37,306 nucleotides of DNA from an uncultured Clostridium sp. (GCA_900554815.1 USIO01000013.1:1-37306); one strand, 5' to 3'; positions 1 to 9,245 are shown, numbered from the stretch's first letter. A program made the numbers and translations. The notes: generated from the letters alone by a model not told the origin.

Positions 1-1
1 A

Positions 2-1368
2 ACAATAGATAAAGATGAAGGTGGACTATTTGAAAAGATTATAGCAAAAATGATTCGGAGGCATAGCGGAAACAGTTTTTGATTTAACAACAAATGAAAG
101 TTTTGGTGTCGGTTTTAAAAATTATGATGAACTAATCTTTGGAAATAATCAAACAGATATATCGCCATTTACACAAGAAAATTGGAATTTGATAATGACT
201 TGGTATTGGAGAATTGCAGGAATAATTGGAGGACCTATTTTAATTGCAATAGTAATATTAGCTTGGAAAATGATAGTCGCTGGAATTAGTCCAGATAAAA
301 GAAATGAAGTAAAAGACAATTTAATGAGATTGTTCTTTCGGAGCAGCCGCTATTGGAATTGCACCAATTTTTGTTAAGTTTATGCTAATGTTAAACAATT
401 CATTAGTAAAATTATTAGTTGCAAATAGTCATGGTAGTTTAGATGATCTTCTAGGCAATTCGTTACTAACAAGTATTAACACAGGAAATGCAATAGCAAC
501 AGCGATAGTGATTGCAATGTTTGCTTATTTATTTGTAAAAGTTAATATCAAATTTATAATAAGACAGTTCACACTAATTGTATTTACTATATTTACACCA
601 ATAGTTGCAGTATTTTGGATTATAAATAAAAGAACGATAGCATCAAGTATATGGTTTGGTCAAATTGTAATAAATGCTTTTATGCAATTTGTTTATACAT
701 TTTTGTTTTTAATATATCTAACATTTTTACCAAAAAGTGCAGGATGGGCGGTTAGTTTATTATGGGCTATGATGATATTACCTTTGGCAGATGCACTACA
801 AAATACAATGCAAAATTTAGTAAGTAGAATAGCAGGTGTCGACAATGAAGCATTAGCAAACAAAGGAATAGGAATGGGGGCAGCAATGGGACAAACAGTA
901 AAAACGATTGCTTATCAATTTAAAGGAGAAAATACAAATACCAATGGTGGAAATGACTTTATTAGTAAAGTAGTAAGTAGAGCTTCAGGTGGTATAAAAG
1001 CAGAGCCAATCGCTAGTAGTAGTTATGAAAGCTATTCACAAAATTTTGCAGAAAAAGCTAGACCAGTAAATCAAACTAATATAAATAACGAAACAAAGCA
1101 AACACAAAATACAACAATGGTTGGAAAAGAAAATAATACAGAAACACCTCAATCAACAAGTGGATTTAGAAAAGCATTTAATGTAGGAAAAGAATTTATG
1201 AATTTAGGTATGTATATGGCTGAGGGAAGAAATTTCAAGACTAACGAAAGTAATATAAATAATAACAGAATTTATAATAGACCTAATATCAATAATACAA
1301 GAAAAGAAGATATGGAAGAAAGCACAAATAAGATAATAAGTATAGAACAGGATGATGCCAATGATTAA
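2..1368 (+). CDS. VirB6/TrbL-like conjugation channel protein, 5' truncated, two +1 recoding sites
   Basis: Inner-membrane channel component of a type IV secretion (conjugation) system. The 5' end lies outside the window; about 454 residues are visible once two +1 shifts are made, at CGG 56-58 and CGG 339-341. The joined protein reads through ...KMIGGIAETVFDLT..., a first membrane segment (IAGIIGGPILIAIVILAW), ...LFFGAAAIGIAPIFVK, then further hydrophobic segments (AIATAIVIAMFAYLFV, FTLIVFTIFTPIVAVFWII, FMQFVYTFLFLIYLTFL, a short one at WAVSLLWAMMILP) and a polar Asn/Thr-rich cytosolic tail. This multi-TM core plus soluble tail is the usual TrbL/VirB6 plan in Gram-positive elements. It overlaps the start of the peptidase gene by 8 bases. 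Family assignment rests on topology, neighbours and general resemblance. Without recoding the 0 frame stops 6 codons after site 1 and at 375-377 after site 2. Confidence 0.8.
56..59 (+). other. CGG-A +1 recoding site 1 (virB6-like gene)
   Basis: The frame open from base 2 reads ATG ATT CGG AGG and meets a stop six codons later. Shifting +1 to GGA GGC ATA opens the frame that runs on to the next site at 339. The GG that results (MIGGIAE) fits a membrane-proximal VirB6 segment. Confidence 0.8.
339..342 (+). other. CGG-A +1 recoding site 2 (virB6-like gene)
   Basis: In-frame TTG TTC TTT CGG AGC leads to a TAA at 375-377. Reading +1 as GGA GCA GCC gives LFFGAAAIGIAP, a continuous hydrophobic segment that runs into the downstream frame with no start codon or ribosome binding site needed. 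Confidence 0.85.
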
Positions 1369-2103
1369 AAATAAAGTGAAACAAAAAGTAATAGGATTTG
1401 TATTGATGATAATAAAACCTTTTATAGTTCCTATTATTATCATAGTAATACTTTTATCCATAGCTTGTAGCATAACAGATATATTATATATTGGTTTTAA
1501 TAATGAAGATAAAGTGGATATGAAAAAAGAATTAGCCTATTATAATACTGAATATAAAAAAGATGAAGCAAAGAATTTTTTTGAAAGTGTTTGGGAATTT
1601 GTAGAGAAAATATTTGGTGGTGGAGAAATGACAGACAAAACAGATTGGCCTGTTAAACGGACAATATAAGATAACAAGCAATTTTGGAAAACGAGATGCA
1701 CCTACAACAGGAGCATCTACTTATCATACTGGAATAGATATAGCAGCACCTGAAGGAAGCAAACTAGTATGTATTATGGATGGTGAAGTAACATCTGTAG
1801 GTTGGGGTGGTGCTGGTGGATATACTATCACTATAAAAAGTACAGATGGTATATATAAATTTTCTTATTGTCATAGTTCACCTGAATTTATAGTATCAGT
1901 AGGAAAAAAAGTGAAAAAAGGAGAAATTATCGGAAAAGTAGGACCGAAAAATGTGTATGGTGTAACAAATAATCCATATAAAGATGACAAAGGAAATCCA
2001 ACAAATCGGAGCTACAACAGGTTGTCATTGTCATTTTACTATTAGAAAAAATGGAGAATTAATTGATCCATTAGAAATTGTGAAAAAGGAGGAATTTATT
2101 TAG
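1361..2103 (+). CDS. M23-family (LytM-like) peptidoglycan peptidase of the conjugation system, two +1 recoding sites
   Basis: Cell-wall endopeptidase that would open peptidoglycan for the transfer channel. About 246 residues after two +1 shifts (CGG 1658-1660 and 2007-2009). Order: N-terminal membrane anchor (IIKPFIVPIIIIVILLSI), a short linker, then the M23 domain starting WPVKGQYKITSNFG, metal-site motif HTGIDIAA, and the C-terminal GCHCHF, the family's HxH motif. The second shift lies just before HCH, so the unshifted product would lack a catalytic metal ligand; the first shift lies before the whole domain. Start chosen at 1361 (AGGA 8 bases upstream) over ATG 1352/1355. It overlaps the VirB6 stop, and its TAG abuts the next ATG. 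Confidence 0.85.
1658..1661 (+). other. CGG-A +1 recoding site 3 (M23 peptidase)
   Basis: The 0 frame GTT AAA CGG ACA ATA TAA stops three codons on. Reading +1 from GGA CAA TAT gives WPVKGQYKITSNFGKR, a typical opening of an M23 domain, where Gly after WPV-x is common. Confidence 0.88.
2007..2010 (+). other. CGG-A +1 recoding site 4 (M23 peptidase)
   Basis: The 0 frame ACA AAT CGG AGC runs to a TAG at 2043-2045. Reading +1 from GGA GCT ACA gives GATTGCHCHF, the C-terminal HxH motif of M23 peptidases. Confidence 0.88.
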
Positions 2104-2535
2104 ATGATAGTAATTTATACAGGAATTGAAGAAATAGATAAAGAAATTCAAATGAATTTAAGAGATTCAATAGTAGCACATTATAGTGATTATCTAATTG
2201 AAAATAATACATTTGAAGGACAAACAGTTATTATATCTCCACAAGCAGTAGAAGGAGATTTACATGAGTTCTTATTTATATTAAAGCAAATGAATATGAG
2301 AGTAATTTTATTACTAAAAAATCAAAAACAAGAAGAAACGAAATTAGCTCTACAATTAGGAATATATGATATTATTTATGGCAATTTTTATCCAAGTCAG
2401 ATAAAAGAAGTTATAGAACATCCAAAGAATTTTAGAGACATAGCTGATTTGTATATGAAAACATTTAATATAAAATTAAAAAAACGAAAAAGGATTAGAG
2501 AAGAAAAATCTAATTCTTTTTTTAGTAGGTTTTAA
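2104..2535 (+). CDS. Receiver-like / CpaE-N-terminal-like protein of the transfer operon
   Basis: 143-residue soluble protein with alternating strands and helices: TVIISPQAV, a helix, then MRVILLLKN, a helix, then LGIYDIIYGNFYPSQIKEVIE. That is the pattern of a CheY-like receiver or of the N-terminal domain of CpaE/TadZ-type proteins. I see no clear phospho-acceptor aspartate, so it is probably not a true response regulator. The C-terminal 35 residues are very basic (KLKKRKRIREEK), suggesting nucleic-acid or membrane contact. Its ATG follows the peptidase stop directly (TAG ATG), with AAGGAGG upstream, so translation is coupled. Specific function unknown. Confidence 0.6.
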   Translation: MIVIYTGIEEIDKEIQMNLRDSIVAHYSDYLIENNTFEGQTVIISPQAVEGDLHEFLFILKQMNMRVILLLKNQKQEETKLALQLGIYDIIYGNFYPSQIKEVIEHPKNFRDIADLYMKTFNIKLKKRKRIREEKSNSFFSRF

Positions 2536-2546
2536 AGGAGAACGAA

Positions 2547-2705
2547 ATGAAAATAGTAAAAAAAATAATGAAATATTTTATTTGGATAACTATTGATATA
2601 ATTTGGCTATTTGGATTGAATATGATATTACCAGCTGATGATAGTAATACTAATGCTTCTAATAATTCAAAGCAAAACAATGTAGTTTATACAAACAAAG
2701 TATAG
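2547..2705 (+). CDS. Small single-span membrane protein
   Basis: 52-residue ORF preceded by AAAGGAG at good spacing, 11 bases after the previous stop. A basic start (MKIVKKIMKY) is followed by one hydrophobic span (FIWITIDIIWLFGLNMIL) and an Asn/Ser-rich polar tail. This is either a small anchored protein or a secreted peptide with an uncleaved signal. Position between the transfer genes and the sortase suggests a role in the conjugation apparatus, but I do not recognise a family. The 67 bases after it hold only very short reading frames. Confidence 0.5.
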   Translation: MKIVKKIMKYFIWITIDIIWLFGLNMILPADDSNTNASNNSKQNNVVYTNKV

Positions 2706-2772
2706 ATAATAAGAAAATCACAAGTTAAGGGGGTGATGCTAGATATAGAATAATTGAGGGAGATGTAAAAAA

Positions 2773-3495
2773 GTGATAAAAACTAAAATTGCACAAATTG
2801 CTATAAGTGTATTTATGATAATCTTAGTAATATCTTCATATTTTTTAATTAGAGATTTTCTGGAACACAAGAAGAGTAATGACTCTAGCATAGAACTAAT
2901 TGAAAATGTAATTACAGAAGAAAAAACAGAAAAAGATATAGAAATAGACTGGGAAAAGCTAAAAAATATAAATGAAGATATTATAGGATGGATAAAAATA
3001 GATAATACAAATATAAATTATCCTATTCTTAAAGATACTGATAACTTAAAATATTTAAAACATTCCTTTGATGGAAAATATAATAACAATGGTTCAATAT
3101 TTACGCTAAATAATAATCCATTTCAAGATTATGAAACAGTATTATACGGACACAATATGAAAAGTGGAATTATGTTTTCAGAATTAGGCAAATATATGAA
3201 TAAAGAATTTTTTGATAAGCATTCTAGTTTTGAGATATACACAAAAAATCAAAATTATAAAGCAACAGTATTTAGTTGCTATTCAATAGGCATAAATAAG
3301 GAAGAAAACAATATTAAGTTATTAGATTTTGAAGAACAGGTAGAATATTATAAAAAAGCAAGTAAATATTCTGTAGATAATGTAGGTGAAATCAAAAAAA
3401 TAGTAAAATTATCAACATGTTCATACCTAAATAATCATACAACGCCAACGGATCAGAGGTATTATATAGTAGCAAAATTAGAAGAAGTTAATTAA
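2773..3495 (+). CDS. Class B-type sortase
   Basis: Membrane-anchored cysteine transpeptidase of 240 residues that joins surface proteins to the cell wall. An N-terminal span (IAISVFMIILVISSYFLI) is followed by the sortase barrel: ILYP-type strand, LYGHNM with the catalytic His at about residue 127, KLSTC with the catalytic Cys at about 216, and QRYYIVAKL with the Arg at about 229 (codon AGG, which shows AGG is still Arg here). The opening WEKLKNINEDIIGWIKI and NYPIL are typical of class B. GTG start with GGGAG upstream. The likely substrate is the large CnaB protein encoded two genes downstream, whose C-terminus carries an IQTG-type sorting signal. Confidence 0.9.
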   Translation: MIKTKIAQIAISVFMIILVISSYFLIRDFLEHKKSNDSSIELIENVITEEKTEKDIEIDWEKLKNINEDIIGWIKIDNTNINYPILKDTDNLKYLKHSFDGKYNNNGSIFTLNNNPFQDYETVLYGHNMKSGIMFSELGKYMNKEFFDKHSSFEIYTKNQNYKATVFSCYSIGINKEENNIKLLDFEEQVEYYKKASKYSVDNVGEIKKIVKLSTCSYLNNHTTPTDQRYYIVAKLEEVN

Positions 3496-3559
3496 ATGCT
3501 TAAAAACAGTTGATTTTTATAGTGTTAGAAGAATTTTTAAAAGAAATTTTTTTTGAACT

Positions 3560-3588
3560 ATGAAAGAATATGAAATTTATGATATACT
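3560..3588 (+). promoter_or_regulatory. Possible promoter with extended -10
   Basis: ATGAAA at 3560 lies 17 bases before TATACT at 3583-3588, and TG stands one base before that -10 (TGATATACT, extended -10). It sits in the 113-base gap between the sortase and the next gene, so the surface-protein genes may have their own transcript. Confidence 0.4.
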
Positions 3589-3608
3589 CTTATACGAAGG
3601 TGATGAAT

Positions 3609-4568
3609 ATGAAGAAAAAAGTTTTAATGGGTTTTATAATAATACTATTTTTAGTAATAATTTTTGGAATAACATATATGTTATTTTTAGAAAAAAGAAA
3701 TAATGGGATTTCACTTATAAAAGATAATGTAGTTATAGAATATGGAAATGCATATAATCCTAATATTGAAGAATTAGTAGATTTATCAAAATATAAATTT
3801 ATTAATCAACAAGAAATTAGTATAGAAAACAATATTGAAAATGAAAAAGATAAAGATTATCCAGCAGTTGGAGAATATGAGATAAATGTATATTATAAAA
3901 AGAAGATTTTAAAACAAAAAATTGAAGTTAAAGATACAACTGCTCCGGAATTATCTGTAAAAGATAATATAGAGATACCATTTGATACAGATTTATCTAC
4001 TTTTGATTTTAAAAATTATATAGTGGCATCAGATTTATCAGAATTAAAAGATTATGCTATAGATTTATCAAAAATAGATTCTAATGCTAGTGGAGAATAT
4101 GAAACAGTTGTAGCTATTGAAGACATTTATGGTAATAAAACAGAAAAGAATATTAAAATTAAAATACTAGAAAAAATGGAAGAAAAAACAGAAAAGAAAG
4201 ATAATACAACACCTAAACAAAGTAGTAGTAAAAACGAAGTTAGCAATTCGAAACCAATAACGAATTCTAACCCTACAAAAGAAACAGAAAAAAATAACAA
4301 CAATAATAATAATAGTATCATAAATAATGATACTAAAAAAGAAGAAACAGAAGAAACTCCAAAATGTAATCATTCAAGTAGTAACTGGTTTAATTCAGAG
4401 AAAGAAGCAATAGCAACATATGATAAAAAGGTAAAAGAATGGGGAGATAAATGGAGTAATGGTATAATAAGTTACGAGCAATACATTAAAAATTGTCCAA
4501 GTGGATATGAAACATGGGACTGTCCGATTTGTCATAAATGGACAATAAATATGTATAGTAAAAATTAA
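3609..4568 (+). CDS. Membrane-anchored surface protein with Ig-like (DUF5011-type) repeats
   Basis: About 319 residues. An N-terminal span (VLMGFIIILFLVIIFGITYMLF) is followed by two beta-rich segments; KDTTAPELSV and YGNKTEKNIKIKI are typical edges of bacterial Ig-like/DUF5011 domains. Then comes a low-complexity Lys/Thr/Asn linker and a C-terminal module with cysteines and histidines (CNHSS..., CPSGYETWDCPICHKW) that could bind metal. Start chosen at 3609 because AAGGTGAT ends 4 bases upstream; the open frame extends to 3570 without a ribosome binding site. Lies between sortase and adhesin, so probably a wall- or membrane-associated partner. Exact function not recognised. Confidence 0.6.
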   Translation: MKKKVLMGFIIILFLVIIFGITYMLFLEKRNNGISLIKDNVVIEYGNAYNPNIEELVDLSKYKFINQQEISIENNIENEKDKDYPAVGEYEINVYYKKKILKQKIEVKDTTAPELSVKDNIEIPFDTDLSTFDFKNYIVASDLSELKDYAIDLSKIDSNASGEYETVVAIEDIYGNKTEKNIKIKILEKMEEKTEKKDNTTPKQSSSKNEVSNSKPITNSNPTKETEKNNNNNNNSIINNDTKKEETEETPKCNHSSSNWFNSEKEAIATYDKKVKEWGDKWSNGIISYEQYIKNCPSGYETWDCPICHKWTINMYSKN

Positions 4569-4589
4569 AAAATATAATAATTAAAACTG

Positions 4590-4620
4590 GAACAAGTAAA
4601 ATGATACTTGTTCTTTTTTT
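4590..4620 (+). terminator. Rho-independent terminator
   Basis: Stem GAACAAGTA / TACTTGTTC with a 6-base loop followed by seven T. It separates the Ig-like protein gene from the adhesin gene. Confidence 0.85.
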
Positions 4621-4639
4621 CGTTAAAGGAGGAGTTTGA

Positions 4640-7600
4640 ATGTTAAGAACATCAAAAAAATTAAAGAAAATATTAGCTGTAATACTTTTGATATTAACAG
4701 TATTTAGTATTACACAACCTATTGTTTTTGCAGTATCTGATTCTGGAAGTGGTCGATGGGTTCCAGGACAATATGATTCAGGAATGAAGACTACTGATAG
4801 CAAAGGTAGTGTAGGAATTCTTATAAGAAGATTAATAAATACCACAACTAAAGAAAGATTAACAGTTTTTTGTGCAGAACATTTTGTTGACTCAACGACA
4901 GGAGAAATAGAAAATGCAACTCACATAAAACCTACAGATCCAAAGATGAAACAAGCATGTAAAGTTGCTTATTTTGGATGGTACAATAAATATCCAGACT
5001 ATGTAGTTGATGGGGGAATTTTAGCTGGTGATATGAAATGGGTAAAACAAGATTATGTTTTTACTCAGCAAATGATTTGGGAAGTGTTAGGACAAAGTAG
5101 TGCAAGATTTATAGACTCAAGTATTCAAAGTCAATATGAAGCTTTTAAATCAGGAATTAATCAACAAATGTCTAATGCTAAAAAAGAGCCAAGCTTTAGT
5201 AATGTTACAACAACTGTTGAAGCAGGTGAAAGTACAACTCTTACAGATACAAACGGAGTATTTGCAGACTATACTTCTTTGGATAAAACAGTTAATGGAA
5301 TTAGATTTCAACATAACAAGGGAGAAAATACAATGACAATTACTGTAAATAGTGATTGTAATATAGAAGAATTTAGATTAACTGATGCAATGATGAAGGA
5401 CTGGGGCTGCATAAAGGAAGCAACCAAAGATAATCATACAAGTGTATTTTTTCAATTTAGAGAAGGAGTACAAAATCAATTATATTCTATGCACTATAAC
5501 GATCCTGTAACTATGTCAATGTATTTAAAAATTAATCTTTTAGGAAATATTGAATTAACTAAAACAAATACAAATAATGATTTAGTTAATGGCGCTATAT
5601 TTAACGTAAAAGGTCCTAATAATTACAATGAGAGTTTTACAGTAAGTAATGGAAAGCTACTGATAGAAAAAGTAAGAAAAGGAACATATACAATTAAAGA
5701 AACTTATGCACCAGAGGGATATGTTTTAGATACAAACACTTATACAATTGAAGTAAAGCCAAATGAAACTACATCTAAGACAATTATAAATGAAGAACCT
5801 ACTGGAAGTATTTCTATTTCAAAAAGAGATACGCAAACAGGTTCAGTAGCTCAAGGGGATGCCAAACTAGAAAATGCTATATACAAAGTATATGCTAATG
5901 AAGATATATATAATGTTGCAAAAACGAAAAAATATTATAGCAAAGGTGATTTAGTTGCTACTCGTACAACAAACAATAAGGGAGAAATGGAAGATGTAAC
6001 AGGATTACCTTTAGGAAAATATTTAGTGAAAGAAGAAAAAGCTCCGATTGGATATATGATAGATAAAACGGAATATGAAGTTAATCTAACATATAAAGAC
6101 CAACATACTAAGGTTATTACAGGTCAAACAACAAGTAAAGAAAAGGTAAAATCAATGCAAGTCCATATTTATAAATCTGGAATAAAAGAAAATTCAGGAT
6201 TAGTGCCAGGCTTACAAGGTGCAGAATTTACAATGAAATTATATTCAGATGTAGAAAAAGCACTAGATGCAGGATATAGTTATGCAGAAATATGGAACGG
6301 ATTAGATGAGTATGGAAATAGTGTAAAAGTAGATTCAAAAAGAGTTGCTGAAGCACAAAAAATAGCACCAAGCTATGAAAGTATTGTAACAGATGAAAAT
6401 GGAGATGCTTATACACAAAATAAATTACCATACGGAAAATATCTAGTTAAAGAAACTAAGACTCCAAAAGATTTCTATGTTTCATCAGACTTTACATTTT
6501 CTATTACAGAAGATGAAAGCGAAATAGTAGAAATCGCTAAGAAGATAAAACATTTATATGTAAATAACGAACAAATGGAAACTTATATAAAATTAGTGAA
6601 GAAAGATGCAGATAGTGGAAAAATAGTATCTTTAAATAGTGCAACTTTTCAAATAAAAGCAGCTAAAGATATTTATGATAGAGGCAATGGAAAAATTATA
6701 TATAAAAAAGGTGAAATTATAACACAAAAAGTGGGTAGTACAGTTTATAATTCATTTACTACTAATTCAAGAAATTTAGTAGTAGCAGAGGGAAGTTATG
6801 ATAATATAAGAGATGAACAAGGAACTGTTGTAACACCATTATTACTACCAGTAGGTGAATATGAAGTGTCAGAGATAAAAATACCATCAGGTTATTTACA
6901 ATTAGATAGTTCGATAAAATTTAAAGTAGATACAATTAAAGATTACGACCAAGACAATACAGGAGATTATATTAAAACAGTTGAGATTAAAAATAATAAG
7001 CCATTTGGAACTCTAATAGTAGATAAGTCAGTAGCCTTAAAAGAAAATGTAGATACATCAATAGTAGATGTATCGGATTTAAGTGGAATACAATTTAAGC
7101 TAAGTGCAAAAGTAGATATAATTGATCCAGCTGATGGCTCAATTATTTATAAAAAAGGACAAGAAGTAAATACTTATAATGTAGATAAAAAAGGTAACTT
7201 AAAAGTGGAAAAATTACCAATGGGAACATATGAACTACAAGAAGTTAAGACACTAGATGGGTTAGTATTAAATGAAACAAAATATGAAGTTAAATTTACG
7301 CAAAAAGATACTACAACAAAAGTATATACAGAAACAAGAGAAGTTGTTAATGATACTACACTTGTAGAAATCTCAAAAACAACAATTACAGGAGATAAAG
7401 AATTAGAGGGAGCAGAATTATCTGTTATAGATGAAAATGGAAAAGTAATAGATAAATGGACTTCTTCAAATAAAACACATACTATAGAAGGCTTAACAGT
7501 TGGAAAAGAATACACATTAAGAGAAGATTTAGCTCCACTTGGATATGTTAAAGCTACAGAAGTTAAATTTAGAGTAGAAAATACAAATGAAACACAGAAA

Positions 7601-8836
7601 GTTGTAATGATAGATAAAATAGTGGAAATGACTAAGAACGACATAGGCGGCGAAGAAATAGAAGGTGCTGAACTAAAAGTATTTGATAAAGAGGGTAACA
7701 TAGTTGATGAATGGACTTCTACTAATGAAGCACATAAAATTAAAAATTTAGTAGAGGGGAAAACATATACTTTACATGAAGAATATGCACCTGAAGGATA
7801 TGTAATTGCAACAGATGTTGAATTTACAGTAAGTAAAGACAAAGAAACACAAAAGATAGAAATGATTGACAAAATTGTAGAAATGAGCAAGAAAGATATT
7901 GCAGGAGATGAACTTGAAGGTGCTACAATAATTGTTACAAATACAAAAACGAAAAACATTGTAGATAAATGGGTATCTGGAAAAGAACCACATAGAATAC
8001 AAGGATTAATCGAGGGCGAAACATATGTTATGCGCGAAGAAATTGCAATAGATGGATATGTTAAAGCTACAGATATAGAATTTACAGTAAGCAAGGATAA
8101 AGAAACTCAAAAAATAGAGATGATTGATAAAGTGGTATTAGTGTCTAAAACTGATTTAGTAACAGGTGAAGAATTACCAGGAGCTGAACTTGAAGTAACT
8201 GATAAAGATGGAAATGTCATAGACAAATGGACTTCTACAAATGTGCCACATCATGTTACTGGATTAGAAGAAGGCAAGGAATATACATTGACAGAAAAAA
8301 CTTGTCCTTATGGATATGAAGTTGCAGAGTCTATAAATTTTGTAGTAACTACTGACAAAGAAACACAGTTAGTTGAAATGAAAGATATGCCAATACTAAA
8401 AACGATAAAAGTAATCAAAGCAGATAGTGAAACAAAAGAAACAATAAAAGCAAAATTCAAGTTTGGAATATATGAAGATCCAGAATGTACAAAATTAATC
8501 AAAGAAGTTAAAGCAGACAAAGAAAGTGGAACAGTTACTTTTGAAGATTTAAGGTATGGAACATATTATATTAAGGAAACAAAAGCACCTTGGGGTTACC
8601 AATTATCAGACAAAGCAGTTAAAGTTGAAATAAATAATGAAGGTACTTTTGCAGATGGAGAATTATTAGAAGATAATGACTCTATATGCACATTCACTTA
8701 TTATAATAAACTAATACCAAAGATTCAAACTGGTAGTGAAATGAATTATATATTGCTAATAGGTAGTGCAATAATTTCATTATTAGGAATAACAACAGGA
8801 ATAGTTGTATTAAAAAGAAAAAACAAAAATAACTAG
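4640..8836 (+). CDS. Giant thioester/CnaB surface adhesin (SpaA-like), sortase substrate
   Basis: 1398-residue wall-anchored fibre. Signal peptide at residues 1 to about 31 (ends VFA). The N-terminal domain has Cys78 in RLTVFCAEH and Gln143 in FTQQMIWEVLG, the Cys and TQ-x-x-x-W signature of thioester adhesion domains that bond covalently to a target. About ten CnaB/SpaA repeats follow (residues about 300-1350), many ending in the YxLxExxAPxGY E-box that supports isopeptide bonds. Four successive repeats from about residue 910 share GxELxGAxL and DKWTS. The C-terminus is PKIQTG (1360-1365), a hydrophobic span and KRKNKNN, an LPXTG-like sorting signal. AAAGGAGGAG upstream; flanked by terminators, so monocistronic. 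In this element it could mediate mating-pair or host-surface contact (inference). Confidence 0.9.
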   Translation: MLRTSKKLKKILAVILLILTVFSITQPIVFAVSDSGSGRWVPGQYDSGMKTTDSKGSVGILIRRLINTTTKERLTVFCAEHFVDSTTGEIENATHIKPTDPKMKQACKVAYFGWYNKYPDYVVDGGILAGDMKWVKQDYVFTQQMIWEVLGQSSARFIDSSIQSQYEAFKSGINQQMSNAKKEPSFSNVTTTVEAGESTTLTDTNGVFADYTSLDKTVNGIRFQHNKGENTMTITVNSDCNIEEFRLTDAMMKDWGCIKEATKDNHTSVFFQFREGVQNQLYSMHYNDPVTMSMYLKINLLGNIELTKTNTNNDLVNGAIFNVKGPNNYNESFTVSNGKLLIEKVRKGTYTIKETYAPEGYVLDTNTYTIEVKPNETTSKTIINEEPTGSISISKRDTQTGSVAQGDAKLENAIYKVYANEDIYNVAKTKKYYSKGDLVATRTTNNKGEMEDVTGLPLGKYLVKEEKAPIGYMIDKTEYEVNLTYKDQHTKVITGQTTSKEKVKSMQVHIYKSGIKENSGLVPGLQGAEFTMKLYSDVEKALDAGYSYAEIWNGLDEYGNSVKVDSKRVAEAQKIAPSYESIVTDENGDAYTQNKLPYGKYLVKETKTPKDFYVSSDFTFSITEDESEIVEIAKKIKHLYVNNEQMETYIKLVKKDADSGKIVSLNSATFQIKAAKDIYDRGNGKIIYKKGEIITQKVGSTVYNSFTTNSRNLVVAEGSYDNIRDEQGTVVTPLLLPVGEYEVSEIKIPSGYLQLDSSIKFKVDTIKDYDQDNTGDYIKTVEIKNNKPFGTLIVDKSVALKENVDTSIVDVSDLSGIQFKLSAKVDIIDPADGSIIYKKGQEVNTYNVDKKGNLKVEKLPMGTYELQEVKTLDGLVLNETKYEVKFTQKDTTTKVYTETREVVNDTTLVEISKTTITGDKELEGAELSVIDENGKVIDKWTSSNKTHTIEGLTVGKEYTLREDLAPLGYVKATEVKFRVENTNETQKVVMIDKIVEMTKNDIGGEEIEGAELKVFDKEGNIVDEWTSTNEAHKIKNLVEGKTYTLHEEYAPEGYVIATDVEFTVSKDKETQKIEMIDKIVEMSKKDIAGDELEGATIIVTNTKTKNIVDKWVSGKEPHRIQGLIEGETYVMREEIAIDGYVKATDIEFTVSKDKETQKIEMIDKVVLVSKTDLVTGEELPGAELEVTDKDGNVIDKWTSTNVPHHVTGLEEGKEYTLTEKTCPYGYEVAESINFVVTTDKETQLVEMKDMPILKTIKVIKADSETKETIKAKFKFGIYEDPECTKLIKEVKADKESGTVTFEDLRYGTYYIKETKAPWGYQLSDKAVKVEINNEGTFADGELLEDNDSICTFTYYNKLIPKIQTGSEMNYILLIGSAIISLLGITTGIVVLKRKNKNN

Positions 8837-8842
8837 AATTTA

Positions 8843-8867
8843 GAGTGATATTCGTATCACTCTTTTT
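8843..8867 (+). terminator. Rho-independent terminator
   Basis: Perfect stem GAGTGATA / TATCACTC with TTCG loop followed by a T run, just after the adhesin stop. Confidence 0.92.
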
Positions 8868-8903
8868 CTAAAATAAAAATCAAATTATAAGGAGGAAAAT
8901 TAT

Positions 8904-9167
8904 ATGTTAAATATTACAGAAGTAAGAATTAAAAAAATAAATAAAGGGGATTTACTAGCAGCAGCGAGTATTTGTATAGATAATTGTTTTATCATAAGAG
9001 AAATTAAATTATTAGATGGAAAAAATGGTAGATATATTAGTATGCCAAAGAGAAAAGTGAAAAATAGAAATTTTAGGCAAGATTTTTCATATCCACTAGA
9101 TAATGAAACAAGACTACAAATATTAGAAACTATATCAGAACAATATGATGACACAGTAGAAGAATAA
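8904..9167 (+). CDS. spoVG: SpoVG family nucleic-acid-binding regulator
   Basis: 87 residues, full length for SpoVG. N-terminal ITEVRIKKINKG, central strand SICIDNCFIIREIKLLDG and YISMPKRK match the family's conserved ITDVR...DNxFVVxDIKxxxG...MPSRK pattern. SpoVG proteins bind RNA and DNA and act as pleiotropic regulators. AAGGAGG lies 9 bases before the ATG; a terminator follows. As a mobile-element copy between the adhesin and the transfer-origin region it is more likely a regulator of element genes than the host's sporulation copy (inference). Confidence 0.88.
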   Translation: MLNITEVRIKKINKGDLLAAASICIDNCFIIREIKLLDGKNGRYISMPKRKVKNRNFRQDFSYPLDNETRLQILETISEQYDDTVEE

Positions 9168-9176
9168 ATATATAGA

Positions 9177-9215
9177 AGATGTGAGAGCTAAAAAAGCTTT
9201 TGCATCTTTCTTTTA
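9177..9215 (+). terminator. Probable terminator after spoVG
   Basis: AGATG...AGCT, A5 loop, AGCT...CATCT stem with internal mismatches, followed by TTCTTTT. Confidence 0.65.
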
Positions 9216-9245
9216 ATAATTTTTATATGGGAGGTACTAAACAAT

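Noticed and set aside
382..1368. Separate gene starting at 382
   Set aside because: No ribosome binding site, and the upstream frame continues into it through the CGG-A site with an unbroken membrane segment.
2706..2772. Short frames between the small membrane protein and the sortase
   Set aside because: The longest has about 15 codons, with no start codon; GGGGGTG could be a binding site, but the frame after it ends after six codons.
7174..8094. Long - strand ORF opposite the adhesin
   Set aside because: A shadow of repeated CnaB codons; Ser/Thr/Val-rich, no binding site, no family features.
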